A DNA stretch of 64,000 nt. Origin: Mogibacterium kristiansenii. Lineage in GTDB: Bacteria; Bacillota; Clostridia; Peptostreptococcales; Anaerovoracaceae. The notes below the pieces were generated by a model that saw only the letters and a program-made list of their open reading frames with translations, did no database searches and was not told where the DNA came from. This document shows, piece by piece, positions 61,689 to 64,000 of this stretch (positions are counted from its first letter, which is position 1; every line of letters begins with the position of its first letter). The stretch covers positions 1 to 64,000 of the forward strand of contig NZ_VUNA01000011.1 of NCBI RefSeq assembly GCF_009695905.1. The letters run 5' to 3'. A program made the translations under genes and the position numbers.

Positions 61689-62266
61689 TACTGAACACCT
61701 CCCATACTCTTATACTGTTCCAGAGCTGCATATACAGCCTTGTGGATTGCACCGGAAGATACGGACGCACCGGTTACGTATTTTACCGTGTTGTCGCTCT
61801 TGATGTTCTCACTTCCAAGTGCTTTCAAGCTCTTATACTGACCCAGGTGCTCCGGCGTCTGTGCCTTTGTACCTACACCGGCGGTGTCGGCGTGGTTGGT
61901 AACCTTCACGTTGGTGATGGCACCGTCTTTGTCGATACCGATCATTGCGGTCAGCATGCCGCCGTAGGAGTTGGACATAGCGGTTACCACCATGCCGGAT
62001 CCGTTGGTTGCATCAAATACTTCTGTTACATATACCTTCTTTGCTTCCAGAACGTACATGTCGCCGTTATACTGCTTGAATTCACCCTTTGCTGCCGGCA
62101 GAAGTTCATTTCTGGCTTCGTTTGCCGCCTTCAGAGTGTTTTCATCGATAACCGGCTTGGTTACACCATATGTAAATGCAAGTGCCAGTGTAACCACAAA
62201 GCAGATGCATACCAGTACGAGGATCGGTTTAACGAATTCCTGGAATGTGTTTGTCTTATTTTCCAC
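61688..62266 (-). CDS. rnfG: Rnf complex subunit G (FMN-binding)
   Basis: A 192-residue subunit with one N-terminal membrane helix and an extracytoplasmic FMN domain. The covalent-flavin motif reads TGAS (Thr165-Ser168), with Ser at the usual Thr site. GTG at 62266 is chosen because AGGAGG lies eight bases before it; the upstream GTG would place that site inside the gene. It overlaps rnfD by 11 bp. Confidence 0.92.
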   Translation of the reverse strand: MENKTNTFQEFVKPILVLVCICFVVTLALAFTYGVTKPVIDENTLKAANEARNELLPAAKGEFKQYNGDMYVLEAKKVYVTEVFDATNGSGMVVTAMSNSYGGMLTAMIGIDKDGAITNVKVTNHADTAGVGTKAQTPEHLGQYKSLKALGSENIKSDNTVKYVTGASVSSGAIHKAVYAALEQYKSMGGVQ

Positions 62267-63230
62267 TGTTCGCACCTCCTGCACAATAACGCTTGAAGCT
62301 CCATCTGTTGATCAGCGGTGTGCAGATGTTCATCAGCAGGATGGAGAAGGATACGCCTTCCGGATAGCTTCCGAAAAGACGGATTGCCATTGTGATGATT
62401 CCGCAGCCGATACCGAACATAATCTGTCCGGATGGGAGCTTTGGAGTTGTAACATAGTCCGTTGCCATGAAGATTGCACCCAGCATAACACCACCGGCCA
62501 GAATATGGAATACAGCCATGTGGAAGGACTTGGTGTAAATCAGAGCAATGACGAATACAGTTCCGATGAATGCACACGGAATGATTGGAGAAATGACTTT
62601 CTTCCAGATCAGATATGCACCGCCGATGAGCAGTGCCAGTGCACTCACTTCACCAACAGAACCGCCGATGAAGCCCAGGAACATATCCATGTTGGACGGC
62701 AGTTTTGCACCTGCGCCGCCTTCTGCCAGGATTCCAAGCGGAGTCGCACCGGTGGTCGCATCTGTTGTCTCCGCCATTCTTGGCAGCGGCCATGTGGACA
62801 TGTTTGCCGCGAAGGAGATGAACAGGAAAATTCTTGCTGTAATTGCCGGGTTTACGAAGTTCTTTCCGATTCCGCCGTAGAGCTGTTTAACAACTACAAT
62901 GGCAACGAAGCAACCGATTACAGCCATCCACAGCGGGAAGTTTGCCGGTACGTTGTACGCGATCAGAAGACCGGTAACAGCCGCACTCAGGTCGCCTACC
63001 GTCTGTGGCTTCTTTGCAAGATAATTGTAGAGCCATTCAAAACCGACACTGGCGATGATGCATACTGCGCAGAGCAGGATTACTCTTGCTCCGAACACAT
63101 ATACTCCCGCAACAAAGGCCGGTGCCAGTGCAAGCAGAACGGATCCCATCAGTTTCGTCGTATCCGCATCCGTAACGATATGCGGCGCATTGGACACGAT
63201 CAGGTTAGAGTGAAATTTCTGTTTTTCCAT
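62256..63230 (-). CDS. rnfD: Rnf complex subunit D
   Basis: A 324-residue membrane subunit with about nine to ten helices. The flavinylation motif TGAT is at residues 160-163, so FMN is expected on Thr163. It shares one base with the rnfC stop and is followed by rnfG. Confidence 0.95.
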   Translation of the reverse strand: MEKQKFHSNLIVSNAPHIVTDADTTKLMGSVLLALAPAFVAGVYVFGARVILLCAVCIIASVGFEWLYNYLAKKPQTVGDLSAAVTGLLIAYNVPANFPLWMAVIGCFVAIVVVKQLYGGIGKNFVNPAITARIFLFISFAANMSTWPLPRMAETTDATTGATPLGILAEGGAGAKLPSNMDMFLGFIGGSVGEVSALALLIGGAYLIWKKVISPIIPCAFIGTVFVIALIYTKSFHMAVFHILAGGVMLGAIFMATDYVTTPKLPSGQIMFGIGCGIITMAIRLFGSYPEGVSFSILLMNICTPLINRWSFKRYCAGGANSGK

Positions 63231-64000
63231 TACTTACTTGTCGCCTCCTTTACCATACCCTTTGCCAGTGTATTCACGAAGCTGAGAGGTCTTCTTGCCG
63301 GGCAGATGTAGGAGCAGCTTCCGCAGCCCATGCACTGCATAACGTTGAACTTCTGAAGTCTCTCCACGTCTTTTCTATTATATGCCTCCGCAAAAATAAC
63401 CGGCATCAGCTTGAACGGACATGCGCTGATACAACGTCCGCAGTTGATGCAGCCGGTCTCAACCTTTACTTCTGCAGCTTCCTTACCGAATGCCAGCAGG
63501 GATCCGGTATTCTTCATGGTAACGTTCTCGTCCGAGTTGGTCGCACGACCCATCATCGGTCCGCCCATTACGATCTTCTTCGGCTCTTTCTTGTATCCGC
63601 CGCAGAATTCCATTACATCCGCAATCTGAGTACCGATTGGAACGAATACGTTCTTCGGCTCTGCTACCGCATCCCCGTCTACGGTAATTCTTCTGCGAAC
63701 GATTGGCATTCCGGTCTTGAAGAACTCGGCAATGATTGCGACGGTGGATACGTTGTCCAGAATTACGCCCAGCTGTGCCGGGAGAACTCCTGCATCCATC
63801 ACCTTACCGGTCGCTTCATACACCAGAACACGCTCAGCACCCTTCGGATATCTGGACTGAAGCGCAAGCACCTCAATGTCATCAAATCCGTTCTGCTGAA
63901 TCAGATTGTTCATGTTTTCAATCGCTTCCGGCTTGTTCTCTTCGATTCCGATAATACCCTTCTTCAAATTCAGGTATTTCATGATCAGTTTCATTCCGTC
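63230..64000 (-). CDS. rnfC: Rnf complex subunit C, C-terminal part (cut by window end)
   Basis: The NADH-side subunit. The frame is open to the last base of the window, so the N-terminal NADH/FMN part is missing; the ATG at 63992-63994 is internal, not the start. The visible ~257 residues include the SLBB-like region and two 4Fe-4S motifs, CINCGRCISACP and CMGCGSCSYICP. rnfC heads the order C-D-G-E-A-B. Confidence 0.93.
   Translation of the reverse strand, partial: DGMKLIMKYLNLKKGIIGIEENKPEAIENMNNLIQQNGFDDIEVLALQSRYPKGAERVLVYEATGKVMDAGVLPAQLGVILDNVSTVAIIAEFFKTGMPIVRRRITVDGDAVAEPKNVFVPIGTQIADVMEFCGGYKKEPKKIVMGGPMMGRATNSDENVTMKNTGSLLAFGKEAAEVKVETGCINCGRCISACPFKLMPVIFAEAYNRKDVERLQKFNVMQCMGCGSCSYICPARRPLSFVNTLAKGMVKEATSK

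Overview
The window looks like a chromosomal segment of an anaerobic Clostridia-type member of the Bacillota. The evidence is the Rnf ion-pumping complex, the [FeFe]-hydrogenase maturase HydF, an ECF transporter core, strong Shine-Dalgarno sites, and an amino-acid and peptide lifestyle (S15 peptidases, glutaminase, alanine symporter, cysteine desulfidase). No rRNA, phage, transposase or cas genes were seen. Genus cannot be fixed from the sequence alone.

Layout. 1-1168: a non-coding block dominated by a tandem array of 86-bp palindromic units. 1.2-4.7 kb: an S15 peptidase divergent from a Gfo/Idh/MocA oxidoreductase. 4.7-11.1 kb: a minus-strand run (redox protein, kinase-like protein, ABC-F ATPase, small protein, glutaminase, HydF, histidine phosphatase). 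11.2-17.1 kb: a surface-glycan operon (GatZ-like, GatD-like, tandem LicD, IspD/TarI-like cytidylyltransferase, glycosyltransferase) that reads as a possible CDP-polyol pathway. 17.4-23.8 kb: a Fic protein between duplicated terminators, an alanine symporter, and a CsbB/YfhO-like glycosylation pair. 24-26.5 kb: an AT-rich accessory patch with a frameshifted exported protein, a degenerate response regulator, and a 276-bp multi-hairpin element with terminal inverted repeats. 26.5-36.7 kb: a hydroxyacid dehydrogenase and GntR regulator, then two collinear modules of XRE regulator, divergent hydrolase and MFS transporter; in one of them the transporter has decayed.

36.7-40 kb: a phosphatidylethanolamine operon (PAP2, YbhN-like, PssA, Psd). 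40-49.7 kb: a FeoA-FeoB fusion, alanine racemase, SulP permease with CyuA-type desulfidase, thioesterase, DUF445 and EamA proteins. 49.7-50.2 kb: tRNA-Gly(CCC) followed by a second, inverted copy of the multi-hairpin element (285 bp). 50.3-58.2 kb: a TrmB-aminotransferase fusion, EcfT/A2/A1, and Ppk1 with Ppx. 58.3-58.7 kb: a second array that also has an 86-bp period and shares a core with the first although its stems differ. 59-64 kb: thioredoxin and the rnfCDGEAB operon, with rnfC cut by the window end.

The most unusual material is non-coding. The two 86-bp arrays share spacing and a core motif, and stem changes in the first are compensatory. The two multi-hairpin elements are built from 40-nt inverted-repeat modules placed exactly 23 nt from each end. 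Among protein systems, the GatZ/GatD/cytidylyltransferase/LicD operon and the duplicated XRE-hydrolase-transporter modules deserve the closest look.
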